Positions 6,670 through 19,903 of a stretch of 64,000 bases of DNA are shown piece after piece. Origin of the DNA: Cyprinodon diabolis (Eukaryota; Chordata; Actinopteri; Cyprinodontiformes; Cyprinodontidae). A program made the position numbers and the translations under genes. Location: NCBI GenBank assembly GCA_030533445.1, contig JARPUW010000260.1:124001-188000 (forward strand). Reading direction: 5' to 3'. The number at the start of each line of letters is the position of its first letter. Positions within the stretch are counted from its first letter, which is position 1. The notes beneath the pieces were generated by a model, which saw only the letters and a program-made list of their open reading frames with translations, did no database searches and was not told where the DNA came from.

Positions 6670-9600
6670 CCCCATTCATTTCCTATGGGATTTTTTTGCG
6701 ACGTTTTCGCTAATAATTCGCAAACCTTCGGACTAATGAGAAAGTTTTATACAAGCACACATCACCCCATTGGTCCCGACGCGTGTGCCAACTTTGGGCC
6801 CGATCCGCCAAACCGTGCGGGACTAGTTACGCGCCGAAGTTTTGGGTATACGGGAGAATTATAATAACTAGAAAATTTCTAAAGAAATTTTGAGGGGGGC
6901 CACCTACTGCCCGTCTGGTGAACCGGGCCAATACGGCCCTGGCAAGTGACGTCGGGGCTCCCCAGACCAACTGCTTACGCCTTTGAGGGCTGCTGAGGGA
7001 AGGAAAGAGGGCAAGTTCATGGGCAAAGAGAGCTGTGTGCCACTTTTGCTGAAATCTGGGAAATAGACGTGCACAGCGTATGATGCACAAGGGTAATATG
7101 GGTTGTCCATATTGAAACACAGTGGGTAAAGCCCAGTTGGCGGGCTTCGCCCGCCTGCTAGGAGCCATCTCAGTGAAGAAAAAAATCACCAATGGCGGGC
7201 TCTGCCCGCCTTCTAAGAGCCATTGCAGTGATGAAATCACCAATGGCGGGCTCCGCCCGCCTGCTAAGAGCCATTGCAGTGATGTAATCACCTTTGGCGG
7301 GCTCCGCCCTCCTGTTACCATTGGCGGGCTCCGCCCGCCTTCTAAGAGCCATTGCAGTGATGAAATCACCAATGGCAATGAGCAATATGCCAGAATGTAT
7401 GAGTGTGTATAAGGAAGAGGCTTTTATTCTGTAGAGTCCTTGTAGTCTTATTTTGAAAGTCTATCATGAATGTGCATCAAAAGATGGGTCACGCCCAGCA
7501 GTGATATAGAATCCATTTCCAAATGTTAAATCACTGGTTTTCCATGTTATTAGGTGAATAGTTGCTGTATTACAGAGTAAATGGGAGACTTTTATTGTGA
7601 AATTTGCTCTGGGTGTGTTTTGAAAAGGTCACTAGAGTCTAATAAAAACAACCTGGAAGAGTTTGGGTCATAATGTTGAGCCATTTGCATCAATTAATGC
7701 ATTAGTATAATCTAGAGGCTTTTATTTTGTAGGGTCCCTGGAGTCTTATTTTGAAAGTCCAACAGAGTTGTGTTTATAGAAAATGTTCAGACCCGTCAAT
7801 GATAGTTGATTACTTTCCAATCGTTAAATCACTCTTTTTCCATGTTATTAGGGCAGTAGATGAAGCGGAAATGGGAGGCTTTTATTTTGAAATTTGCTAT
7901 AGGGTGTGTTTTAAACAGTCTCCTAGAGTCTATTCTCTAAAACGGGGTTGAGTTTGGGTCATAATGTTGAGCCATATAGGGCAATAAATATATGTAAAAA
8001 ATATAGAGGCTTTTATTTTGTAGGGTCCCTGGAGTCTTATTTTGAAAGTCTATCAGTGCTGAGTGGCAAGGGAAGTGTCATGGACAGCAGTCATATAGTA
8101 TCCATTTCCCAATGTTAAATCAGTCCTTTCACCCTCCATTAGATTAATATGTGCTGTTTAAAACAGCAGAGGTAAAATCTGTTTGAAGCTTGGTAACCTT
8201 GACAACGCTTAACGAGCCTCTCACTGACACAGACAACAGCTGCACTCACTATTGGTTTCTTCTTCCCAGGCTTTTTTGTATGGGAAGAACGGCACCGAAC
8301 AAACGACTACTGATCAAAAACCGTATGAGTTATTCAAAAAACATTTTCACCATGAGCATCAGCAATCCTTCGACTCCAACTATACCAACTTTGGTGTATG
8401 TGTGTCATTCAGAAAAATATTTATGACGAGTTGAAAACACATAGTCTGATTCGTTTCTCTCCCATCTTCAGCTCAAAAAGAATAGAGAAAGGCTGAAACT
8501 CTCATCGACTTTAGGTTGGTCTGGAGGGTTTTTAAGGAAAAGTATTAATCCTACCGTAATTCCGAAGACATTGTGTGAGTCCAGAGGTTTCAGTCTACAA
8601 ACTGACCAAAAATGGTGACTGTAGCTCCAAATATGTGGCCGTGAGGGCGAGAATAAGATGTTTGATCTTAAAAAAATGGCCGCCTCACACTAAGATTTCA
8701 GCAGCTGCACTCTAGCAGGCTGCTGCAGAAGCTAACTGTCAGCTAGCTTCCAGGTGCTTACCCTCCGAACAAACGACTGCTGAGCAAAAACCGTAAAAGA
8801 TATCTGAAAAATTCTTTCAGTGAAAGCAACATCTATCCTTTGTCTCAGACTGGGGTAACCTTCATGTCTGTAGGTCTTTCACAACCCAAAACGAAGCACA
8901 AACAAAATGGTTGGCCCACCTGCTCCTCCCTTTCTTTTAACTGCAGGACCTCACTCTCACTCACCTTTTAGCTGCTAAAGCACCCCTCCGAACAAACGAC
9001 TGCTGAGTAAAAACCGTAAAAGGTATCTGAAAAATTCTTTTTATCTAAGCGACAGCTATATCTTGTCTTCGATTGGAGTAACTTTCATGGCTGTAGGTCA
9101 TCTACAAACTGAATGGGAAGAGAAAGAAAAAGAAAAAACGTTTCATCACACCTAAGCTTCTAATTGAGCTAGCTGCAGCAGGTCACTGTCACTCAGCTTT
9201 CAGCTGCTTAAAATGTCCTCCGAACAAACGACTGCTGAGCAAAAACCGTATGAGTTATTCAAAATATTTTTTCACCGTGAGCGTCAGCCATCCTTCGACT
9301 CCAACTATGCCAACTTTGGTGTATGTGTGTCATTCAGAAAAATATTTATGACGAGTTTAAAACACATAGTCTGATTCGTTTTTCTCCCCTCTTCTGCTCC
9401 AAAACCAATGAAAAACGGCTCTGATTTTCATCGACTTTAGGTCGGTCTGGAGGGTTTTTAAGGAAAAGTATTAATCCTACCGTAATTCCGAAGATATTGT
9501 GTGGGTCCAGAGATTTCAGTCTACAAACTGACCAAAAATGGTGACTCTAGCTATAAATATGTGGCCGTGAGGGCGAGTTTAAAATGTTTTTTTGTGTTTA

Positions 9601-9837
9601 AAAAACGCCTGCCTCACACTCTAGCTTTTCAGTTGCTCCACTCTAGCAGGCTGGATTTTGCTAAAACTTTGTGGCGCTTGAGGTCTGATTATACAAAAAC
9701 CGTAGCAGTTATCAACATACCGTCTTCAGTTTTAAATAGACGAAGGATTTATCTACAAACTGAGCTTCAAACTGTTTTTCTAGGTGAATGTATGCCGACA
9801 CAGTGAAGTGCTGTTTTTTATGCTTTTTTTTTCCTCT
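6670..9837 (+). repeat. Macrosatellite unit U3 (D/C mosaic)
   Basis: Complete unit of 3,168 bp with no hairpin module and five palindromes, the fourth imperfect (ends CCCTCC). It is a mosaic. TTTCTTTTAACTGC near 8931 and TTCGATTGGAG near 9069 are family D marks. From about 9200 it switches to family C marks (CAGCTGCTTAAAATG, TTCAAAATATTTTTTC, GCGTCAGCCATCC). The sequence just before the switch (CACACCTAAGC, GTCACTGTCACTC) is not C type. Confidence 0.95.
7139..7375. repeat. GC-palindrome minisatellite, U3 (5 palindromes)
   Basis: Same layout as U1. The fourth palindrome is imperfect, ending CCCTCC in place of CCCGCC. Confidence 0.9.
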
Positions 9838-10028
9838 CCCCATTCATTTCCTATGGGATTTTTTTGCGACGTTTTCGCTAATAATTCGCAAACCTTCGGA
9901 CTAATGAGAAAGTTTTATACAAGCACACATCACCCCATTGGTCCCGACGCGTGTGCCAACTTTGGGCCCGATCCGCCAAACCGTGCGGGACTAGTTACGC
10001 GCCGAAGTTTTGGGTATACGGGAGAATT

Positions 10029-10107
10029 ATAATAATAATAATAATACGCGGAATAAATATGTGCAATAGTAGTAGGTGGGCCATGCCTTCGGCATGTGGC
10101 CCCCCAA
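10029..10107. repeat. AAT tract + hairpin module, U4 (1 copy)
   Basis: One core at 10046-10107 after six AAT-type repeats. It accounts for the whole 72-bp length difference between U4 and its near-twin U1. Confidence 0.9.
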
Positions 10108-10378
10108 CTAGAAAATTTCTAAAGAAATTTTGAGGGGGGCCACCTACTGCCCGTCTGGGGAACCGGGCCAATACGGCCCTGGCAAGTGACGTCGGGGCTC
10201 CCCAGACCAACTGCTTACGCCTTTGAGGGCTGCTGAGGGAAGGAAAGAGGGCAAGTTCATGGGCAAAGAGAGCTGTGTGCCACTTGTGCTGAAATCTGGG
10301 AAATAGACGTGCACAGCGTATGATGCACAAGGGTAATATGGGTTGTCCATATTGAAACACAGTGGGTAAAGCCCAGTT

Positions 10379-10615
10379 GGCGGGCTTCGCCCGCCTGCTA
10401 GGAGCCATCTCATTGAAGAAAAAAATCACCAATGGCGGGCTCTGCCCGCCTTCTAAGAGCCATTGCAGTGATGAAATCACCAATGGCGGGCTCCGCCCGC
10501 CTGCTAAGAGCCATTGCAGTGATGTAATCACCTTTGGCGGGCTCCGCCCGCCTGTTACCATTGGCGGGCTCCGCCCGCCTTCTAAGAGCCATTGCAGTTA
10601 TGAAATCACCAATGG
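10379..10615. repeat. GC-palindrome minisatellite, U4 (5 palindromes)
   Basis: Identical in layout to U1, including the TCATTGAAG linker and GCAGTTATG after the last palindrome. Confidence 0.9.
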
Positions 10616-10954
10616 CAATGAGCAATATGCCAGAATGTATGAGTGTGTATAAGGAAGAGGCTTTTATTCTGTAGAGTCCTTGTAGTCTTATTTTGAAAGT
10701 CTATCATGAATGTGCATCAAAAGATGGGTCACGCCCAGCAGTGATATGGAATCCATTTCCAAATCTTAAATCACTGGTTTTCCATGTTATTAGGTGAATA
10801 GTTGCTGTATTACAGAGTAAATGGGAGACTTTTATTGTGAAATTTGCTCTGGGGTGTGTTTTGAAAAGGTCACTAGAGTCTAATAAAAACAACCTGGAAG
10901 AGTTTGGGTCATAATGTTGAGCCATTTGCATCAATTAATGCATTAGTATAATCT

Positions 10955-11536
10955 AGAGGCTTTTATGTTGTAGGGTCCCCGGAGTCTTATTTTGAAAGTC
11001 CAACAGAGTTGTGTTTATAGAAAATGTTCAGACCCGTCAATGATAGTTGATTACTTTCCAATCGTTAAATCACTCTTTTTCCATGTTATTAGGGCAGTAG
11101 ATGAAGCGGAAATGGGAGGCTTTTATTTTGAAATTTGCTATAGGGTGTATTTTAAACAGTCTCCTAGAGTCTATTCTCTAAAACGGGGTTGAGTTTGGGT
11201 CATAATGTTGAGCCATATAGGGCAATAAATATATGTAAAAAATATAGAGGCTTTTATTTTGTAGGGTCCCTGGAGTCTTATTTTGAAAGTCCAACAGAGT
11301 TGTGTTTATAGAAAATGTTCAGACCCGTCAATGATAGTTGATTACTTTCCAATCGTTAAATCACTCTTTTTCCATGTTATTAGGGCAGTAGATGAAGCGG
11401 AAATGGGAGGCTTTTATTTTGAAATTTGCTATAGGGTGTGTTTTAAACAGTCTCCTAGAGTCTATTCTCTAAAACGGGGTTGAGTTTGGGTCATAATGTT
11501 GAGCCATATAGGGCAATAAATATATGTAAAAAATAT
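10955..11536 (+). repeat. Subrepeat B doublet in U4 (2 x 291 bp)
   Basis: Same doublet as in U1, shifted by 9,909 bp, with copies at 10955-11245 and 11246-11536. The first copy carries the same GTGTATTTTAAAC and GTCCCCGG variants as the first copy of U1. The doublet therefore arose once and was then copied with the rest of the unit. Confidence 0.9.
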
Positions 11537-13370
11537 AGAGGCTTTTATTTTGTAGGGTCCCTGGAGTCTTATTTTGAAAGTCTATCAGTGCTGAGTGGCA
11601 AGGGAAGTGTCATGGACAGCAGTCATATAGTATCCATTTCCCAATGTTAAATCAGTCCTTTCACCCTCCATTAGATTAATATGTGCTGTTTAAAACAGCA
11701 GAGGTAAAATCTGTTTGAAGCTTGGTAACCTTGACAACGCTTAACGAGCCTCTCACTGACACAGACAACAGCTGCACTCACTATTGGTTTCTTCTTCCCA
11801 GGCTTTTTTGTATGGGAAGAACGGCACCGAACAAACGACTACTGATCAAAAACCGTATGAGTTATTCAAAAAACATTTTCACCATGAGCATCAGCAATCC
11901 TTCGACTCCAACTATACCAACTTTGGTGTATGTGTGTCATTCAGAAAAAATATTTATGACGAGTTGAAAACACATAGTCTGATTCGTTTCTCTCCCATCT
12001 TCAGCTCAAAAAGAATAGAGAAAGGCTGAAACTCTCATCGACTTTAGGTTGGTCTGGAGGGTTTTTAAGGAAAAGTATTAATCCTACCGTAATTCCGAAG
12101 ACATTGTGTGAGTCCAGAGGTTTCAGTCTACAAACTGACCAAAAATGGTGACTGTAGCTCCAAATATGTGGCCGTGAGGGCGAGAATAAGATGTTTGATC
12201 TTAAAAAAATGGCCGCCTCACACTAAGATTTCAGCAGCTGCACTCTAGCAGGCTGCTGCAGAAGCTAACTGTCAGCTAGCTTCCAGGTGCTTACCCTCCG
12301 AACAAACGACTGCTGAGCAAAAACCGTAAAAGATATCTGAAAAATTCTTTCAGTGAAAGCAACATCTATCCTTTGTCTCAGACTGGGGTAACCTTCATGT
12401 CTGTAGGTCTTTCACAACCCAAAACGAAGCACAAACAAAATGGTTGGCCCACCTGCTCCTCCCTTTGTTTGAACTGCAGGACCTCACTCTCACTCACCTT
12501 TTAGCTGCTAAAGCACCCCTCCGAACAAACGACTGCTGAGTAAAAACCGTAAAAGGTATCTGAAAAATTCTTTTTATCTAAGCGACAGCTATATCTTGTC
12601 TTCAATTGGAGTAACTTTCATGGCTGTAGGTCATCTACAAACTGAATGGGAAGAGAAAGAAAAAGAAAAAACGTTTCATCACACCTAAGCTTCTAATTGA
12701 GCTAGCTGCAGCAGGTCACTGTCACTCAGCTTTCAGGTGCTTAAAATGTCCTCCGAACAAACGACTGCTGAGCAAAAACCGTATGAGTTATTCAAAAAAT
12801 TTTTTCACCGTGAGCGTCAGTCATCCTTCGACTCCAACTATGCCAACTTTGGTGTATGTGTGTCATTCAGAAAAATATTTATGACGAGTTTAAAACACAT
12901 AGTCTGATTCGTTTTTCTCCCCTCTTCTGCTCCAAAACCAATGAAAAACGGCTCTGATTTTCATCGACTTTAGGTCGGTCTGGAGGGTTTTTAAGGAAAA
13001 GTATTAATCCTACCGTAATTCCGAAGATATTGTGTGGGTCCAGAGATTTCAGTCTACAAACTGACCAAAAATGGTGACTCTAGCTATAAATATGTGGCCG
13101 TGAGGGCGAGTTTAAAATGTTTTTTTGTGTTTAAAAAACGCCTGCCTCACACTCTAGCTTTTCAGTTGCTCCACTCTAGCAGGCTGGATTTTGCTAAAAC
13201 TTTGTGGCGCTTGAGGTCTGATTATACAAAAACCGTAGCAGTTATCAACATACCGTCTACAGTTTTAAATAGACGAAGGATTTATCTACAAACTGAGCTT
13301 CAAACTGTTTTTCTAGGTGAATGTATGGCGACACAGTGAAGTGCTGTTTTTTATGCTTTTTTTTTCCTCT

Positions 13371-16300
13371 CCCCATTCATTTCCTATGGGATTTTTTTGC
13401 GACGTTTTCGCTAATAATTCGCAAACCTTCGGACTAATGAGAAAGTTTTATACAAGCACACATCACCCCATTGGTCCCGACACGTGTGCCAACTTTGGGC
13501 CCGATCCGCCAAACCGTGCGGGACTAGTTACGCGCCGAAGTTTTGGGTATACGGGAGAATTATAATAACTAGAAAATTTCTAAAGAAATTTTGAGGGGGG
13601 CCACCTACTGCCCGTCTGGGGAACCGGGCCAATACGGCCCTGGCAAGTGACGTCGGGGCTCCCCAGACCAACTGCTTACGCCTTTGAGGGCTGCTGAGGG
13701 AAGGAAAGAGGGCAAGTTCATGGGCAAAGAGAGCTGTGTGCCACTTGTGCTGAAATCTGGGAAATAGACGTGCACAGCGTATGATGCACAAGGGTAATAT
13801 GGGTTGTCCATATTGAAACACAGTGGGTAAAGCCCAGTTGGCGGGCTTCGCCCGCCTGCTAGGAGCCATCTCAGTGAAGAAAAAAATCACCAATGGCGGG
13901 CTCTGCCCGCCTTCTAAGAGCCATTGCAGTGATGAAATCACCAATGGCGGGCTCCGCCCACCTGCTAAGAGCCATTGCAGTGATGTAATCACCTTTGGCG
14001 GGTTCCGCCCGCCTGTTACCATTGGCGGGCTCCGCCCGCCTTCTAAGAGCCATTGCAGTGATGAAATCACCAATGGCAATGAGCAATATGCCAGAATGTA
14101 TGAGTGTGTATAAGGAAGAGGCTTTTATTCTGTAGAGTCCTTGTAGTCTTATTTTGAAAGTCTATCATGAATGTGCATCAAAAGATGGGTCACGCCCAGC
14201 AGTGATATAGAATCCATTTCCAAATGTTAAATCACTGGTTTTCCATGTTATTAGGTGAATAGTTGCTGTATTACAGAGTAAATGGGAGACTTTTATTGTG
14301 AAATTTGCTCTGGGTGTGTTTTGAAAAGGTCACTAGAGTCTAATAAAAACAACCTGGAAGAGTTTGGGTCATAATGTTGAGCCATTTGCATCAATTAATG
14401 CATTAGTATAATCTAGAGGCTTTTATTTTGTAGGGTCCCTGGAGTCTTATTTTGAAAGTCCAACAGAGTTGTGTTTATAGAAAATGTTCAGACCCGTCAA
14501 TGATAGTTGATTACTTTCCAATCGTTAAATCACTCTTTTTCCATGTTATTAGGGCAGTAGATGAAGCGGAAATGGGAGGCTTTTATTTTGAAATTTGCTA
14601 CAGGGTGTGTTTTAAACAGTCTCCTAGAGTCTATTCTCTAAAACGGGGTTGAGTTTGGGTCATAATGTTGAGCCATATAGGGCAATAAATATATGTAAAA
14701 AATATAGAGGCTTTTATTTTGTAGGGTCCCTGGAGTCTTATTTTGAAAGTCTATCAGTGCTGAGTGGCAAGGGAAGTGTCATGGACAGCAGTCATATAGT
14801 ATCCATTTCCCAATGTTAAATCAGTCCTTTCACCCTCCATTAGATTAATATGTGCTGTTTAAAACAGCAGAGGTAAAATCTGTTTGAAGCTTGGTAACCT
14901 TGACAACGCTTAACGAGCCTCTCACTGACACAGACAACAGCTGCACTCACTATTGGTTTCTTCTTCCCAGGCTTTTTTGTATGGGAAGAACGGCACCGAA
15001 CAAACGACTACTGATCAAAAACCGTATGAGTTATTCAAAAAACATTTTCACCATGAGCATCAGCAATCCTTCGACTCCAACTATACCAACTTTGGTGTAT
15101 GTGTGTCATTCAGAAAAATATTTATGACGAGTTGAAAACACATAGTCTGATTCGTTTCTCTCCCATCTTCAGCTCAAAAAGAATAGAGAAAGGCTGAAAC
15201 TCTCATCGACTTTAGGTTGGTCTGGACGGTTTTTAAGGAAAAGTATTAATCCTACCGTAATTCCGAAGACATTGTGTGAGTCCAGAGGTTTCAGTCTACA
15301 AACTGACCAAAAATGGTGACTGTAGCTCCAAATATGTGGCCGTGAGGGCGAGAATAAGATGTTTGATCTTAAAAGAATGGCCGCCTCACACTAAGATTTC
15401 AGCAGCTGCACTCTAGCAGGCTGCTGCAGAAGCTAACTGTCAGCTAGCTTCCAGGTGCTTACCCTCCGAACAAACGACTGCTGAGCAAAAACCGTAAAAG
15501 ATATCTGAAAAATTCTTTCAGTGAAAGCAACATCTATCCTTTGTCTCAGACTGGGGTAACCTTCATGTCTGTAGGTCTTTCACAACCCAAAACGAAGCAC
15601 AAACAAAATGGTTGGCCCACCTGCTCCTCCCTTTGTTTGAACTGCAGGACCTCACTCTCACTCACCTTTTAGCTGCTAAAGCACCCCTCCGAACAAACGA
15701 CTGCTGAGTAAAAACCGTAAAAGGTATCTGAAAAATTATTTTTATCTAAGCGACAGCTATATCTTGTCTTCAATTGGAGTAACTTTCATGGCTGTAGGTC
15801 ATCTACAACCTGAATGGGAAGAGAAAGAAAAAGAAAAAACGTTTTGTCACACCTGATCTTCTAATTGAGCTAGCTGCAGCAGGACACTCTCCCCCAGCTT
15901 TCAGCTGCTTAAAATGTCCTCCGAACAAACGACTGCTGAGCAAAAACCGTATGAGTTATTCAAAATATTTTTTCACCGTGAGCGTCAGCCATCCTTCGAC
16001 TCCAACTATGCCAACTTTGGTGTATGTGTGTCATTCAGAAAAATATTTATGACGAGTTTAAAACACATAGTCTGATTCGTTTTTCTCCCCTCTTCTGCTC
16101 CAAAACCAATGAAAAACGGCTCTGATTTTCATCGACTTTAGGTCGGTCTGGAGGGTTTTTAAGGAAAAGTATTAATCCTACCGTAATTCCGAAGATATTG
16201 TGTGGGTCCAGAGATTTCAGTCTACAAACTGACCAAAAATGGTGACTCTAGCTATAAATATGTGGCCGTGAGGGCGAGTTTAAAATGTTTTTTTGTGTTT

Positions 16301-16538
16301 AAAAAACGCCTGCCTCACACTCTAGCTTTTCAGTTGCTCCACTCTAGCAGGCTGGATTTTGCTAAAACTTTGTGGCGCTTGAGGTCTGATTATACAAAAA
16401 CCGTAGCAGTTATCAACATACCGTCTTCAGTTTTAAATAGACGAAGGATTTATCTACAAACTGAGCTTCAAACTGTTTTTCTAGGTGAATGTATGCCGAC
16501 ACAGTGAAGTGCTGTTTTTTATGCTTTTTTTTTCCTCT
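13371..16538 (+). repeat. Macrosatellite unit U5 (family C)
   Basis: Complete unit of 3,168 bp without a hairpin module. It starts with CACGTG like U2 and U8. Family C marks: TTTGCTACAGGG near 14593, CTGGACGGTTTTT near 15223, TTAAAAGAATGGCC near 15369, AAAAATTATTTTTATC near 15731, GTTTTGTCACACCTGATC near 15841 and GGACACTCTCCCCCAG near 15882. Its third palindrome is broken (CCCACC) and its fourth has GGTTCC. Confidence 0.95.
13840..14076. repeat. GC-palindrome minisatellite, U5 (5 palindromes)
   Basis: The third palindrome is broken (GCCCACC) with no matching change in the other arm. The fourth has GGCGGGTTCC, which leaves a T-G wobble at the loop. Confidence 0.9.
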
Positions 16539-19500
16539 CCCCATTCATTTCCTATGGGATTTTTTTGCGACGTTTTCGCTAATAATTCGCAAACCTTCGG
16601 ACTAATGAGAAAGTTTTATACAAGCACACATCACCCCATTGGTCCCGACGCGTGTGCCAACTTTGGGCCCGATCCGCCAAACCGTGCGGGACTAGTTACG
16701 TGCCGAAGTTTTGGGTATACGGGAGAATTATAATAATAATAACTAGAAAATTTCTAAAGAAATTTTGAGGGGGGCCACCTACTGCCCGTCTGGGGAACCG
16801 GGCCAATACGGCCCTGGCAAGTGACGTCGGGGCTCCCCAGACCAACTGCTTACGCCTTTGAGGGCTGCTGAGGGAAGGAAAGAGGGCAAGTTCATGGGCA
16901 AAGAGAGCTGTGTGCCACTTGTGCTGAAATCTGGGAAATAGACGTGCACAGCGTATGATGCACAAGGGTAATATGGGTTGTCCATATTGAAACACAGTGG
17001 GTAAAGCCCAGTTGGCGGGCTTCGCCCGCCTGCTAGGAGCCATCTCAGTGAAGAAAAAAATCACCAATGGCGGGCTCTGCCCGCCTTCTAAGAGCCATTG
17101 CAGTGATGAAATCACCAATGGCGGGCTCCGCCCGCCTGCTAAGAGCCATTGCAGTGATGTAATCACCTTTGGCGGGTTCCGCCCGCCTGTTACCATTGGC
17201 GGGCTCCGCCCGCCTTCTAAGAGCCATTGCAGTGATGAAATCACCAATGGCAATGAGCAATATGCCAGAATGTATGAGTGTGTATAAGGAAGAGGCTTTT
17301 ATTCTGTAGAGTCCTTGTAGTCTTATTTTGAAAGTCTATCATGAATGTGCATCAAAAGATGGGTCACGCCCAGCAGTGATATAGAATCCATTTCCAAATG
17401 TTAAATCACTGGTTTTCCATGTTATTAGGTGAATAGTTGCTGTATTACAGAGTAAATGGGAGACTTTTATTGTGAAATTTGCTCTGGGTGTGTTTTGAAA
17501 AGGTCACTAGAGTCTAATAAAAACAACCTGGAAGAGTTTGGGTCATAATGTTGAGCCATTTGCATCAATTAATGCATTAGTATAATCTAGAGGCTTTTAT
17601 TTTGTAGGGTCCCTGGAGTCTTATTTTGAAAGTCCAACAGAGTTGTGTTTATAGAAAATGTTCAGACCCGTCAATGATAGTTGATTACTTTCCAATCGTT
17701 AAATCACTCTTTTTCCATGTTATTAGGGCAGTAGATGAAGCGGAAATGGGAGGCTTTTATTTTGAAATTTGCTACAGGGTGTGTTTTAAACAGTCTCCTA
17801 GAGTCTATTCTCTAAAACGGGGTTGAGTTTGGGTCATAATGTTGAGCCATATAGGGCAATAAATATATGTAAAAAATATAGAGGCTTTTATTTTGTAGGG
17901 TCCCTGGAGTCTTATTTTGAAAGTCTATCAGTGCTGAGTGGCAAGGGAAGTGTCATGGACAGCAGTCATATAGTATCCATTTCCCAATGTTAAATCAGTC
18001 CTTTCACCCTCCATTAGATTAATATGTGCTGTTTAAAACAGCAGAGGTAAAATCTGTTTGAAGCTTGGTAACCTTGACAACGCTTAACGAGCCTCTCACT
18101 GACACAGACAACAGCTGCACTCACTATTGGTTTCTTCTTCCCAGGCTTTTTTGTATGGGAAGAACGGCACCGAACAAACGACTACTGATCAAAAACCGTA
18201 TGAGTTATTCAAAAAACATTTTCACCATGAGCATCAGCAATCCTTCGACTCCAACTATACCAACTTTGGTGTATGTGTGTCATTCAGAAAAATATTTATG
18301 ACGAGTTGAAAACACATAGTCTGATTCGTTTCTCTCCCATCTTCAGCTCAAAAAGAATAGAGAAAGGCTGAAACTCTCATCGACTTTAGGTTGGTCTGGA
18401 CGGTTTTTAAGGAAAAGTATTAATCCTACCGTAATTCCGAAGACATTGTGTGAGTCCAGAGGTTTCAGTCTACAAACTGACCAAAAATGGTGACTGTAGC
18501 TCCAAATATGTGGCCGTGAGGGCGAGAATAAGATGTTTGATCTTAAAAGAATGGCCGCCTCACACTAAGATTTCAGCAGCTGCACTCTAGCAGGCTGCTG
18601 CAGAAGCTAACTGTCAGCTAGCTTCCAGGTGCTTACCCTCCGAACAAACGACTGCTGAGCAAAAACCGTAAAAGATATCTGAAAAATTCTTTCAGTGAAA
18701 GCAACATCTATCCTTTGTCTCAGACTGGGGTAACCTTCATGTCTGTAGGTCTTTCACAACCCAAAACGAAGCACAAACAAAATGGTTGGCCCACCTGCTC
18801 CTCCCTTTGTTTGAACTGCAGGACCTCACTCTCACTCACCTTTTAGCTGCTAAAGCACCCCTCCGAACAAACGACTGCTGAGTAAAAACCGTAAAAGGTA
18901 TCTGAAAAATTATTTTTATCTAAGCGACAGCTATATCTTGTCTTCAATTGGAGTAACTTTCATGGCTGTAGGTCATCTACAACCTGAATGGGAAGAGAAA
19001 GAAAAAGAAAAAACGTTTTGTCACACCTGATCTTCTAATTGAGCTAGCTGCAGCAGGACACTCTCCCCCAGCTTTCAGCTGCTTAAAATGTCCTCCGAAC
19101 AAACGACTGCTGAGCAAAAACCGTATGAGTTATTCAAAATATTTTTTCACCGTGAGCGTCAGCCATCCTTCGACTCCAACTATGCCAACTTTGGTGTATG
19201 TGTGTCATTCAGAAAAATATTTATGACGAGTTTAAAACACATAGTCTGATTCGTTTTTCTCCCCTCTTCTGCTCCAAAACCAATGAAAAACGGCTCTGAT
19301 TTTCATCGACTTTAGGTCGGTCTGGAGGGTTTTTAAGGAAAAGTATTAATCCTACCGTAATTCCGAAGATATTGTGTGGGTCCAGAGATTTCAGTCTACA
19401 AACTGACCAAAAATGGTGACTCTAGCTATAAATATGTGGCCGTGAGGGCGAGTTTAAAATGTTTTTTTGTGTTTAAAAAACGCCTGCCTCACACTCTAGC

Positions 19501-19712
19501 TTTTCAGTTGCTCCACTCTAGCAGGCTGGATTTTGCTAAAACTTTGTGGCGCTTGAGGTCTGATTATACAAAAACCGTAGCAGTTATCAACATACCGTCT
19601 TCAGTTTTAAATAGACGAAGGATTTATCTACAAACTGAGCTTCAAACTGTTTTTCTAGGTGAATGTATGCCGACACAGTGAAGTGCTGTTTTTTATGTTT
19701 TTTTTTTCCTCT
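16539..19712 (+). repeat. Macrosatellite unit U6 (family C)
   Basis: Complete unit of 3,174 bp. It matches U5 at a constant offset of 3,174 bp downstream of the AAT tract, including GGTTCC in the fourth palindrome. It differs by two extra AAT repeats, an intact third palindrome, CGCGTG instead of CACGTG, and ACGTGCCG instead of ACGCGCCG near 16699. It has no hairpin module. Confidence 0.95.
17014..17250. repeat. GC-palindrome minisatellite, U6 (5 palindromes)
   Basis: As U5 with the fourth palindrome GGCGGGTTCC, but the third palindrome is intact. Confidence 0.9.
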
Positions 19713-19903
19713 CCCCATTCATTTCCTATGGGATTTTTTTGCGACGTTTTCGCTAATAATTCGCAAACCTTCGGACTAATGAGAAAGTTTTATACAAGCA
19801 CACATCACCCCATTGGTCCCGACGCGTGTGCCAACTTTGGGCCCGATCCGCCAAACCGTGCGGGACTAGTTACGTGCCGAAGTTTTGGGTATACGGGAGA
19901 ATT

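Larger units (their letters stand above)
9838..13370 (+). repeat. Macrosatellite unit U4 (family A)
   Basis: Longest unit, 3,533 bp, because it has both one hairpin module (+72 bp) and the duplicated B subrepeat (+291 bp). Downstream of the module it repeats U1 at a constant offset of 9,909 bp, with the same family A substitutions and the same variant in the first B copy (GTGTATTTTAAAC). Confidence 0.95.
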
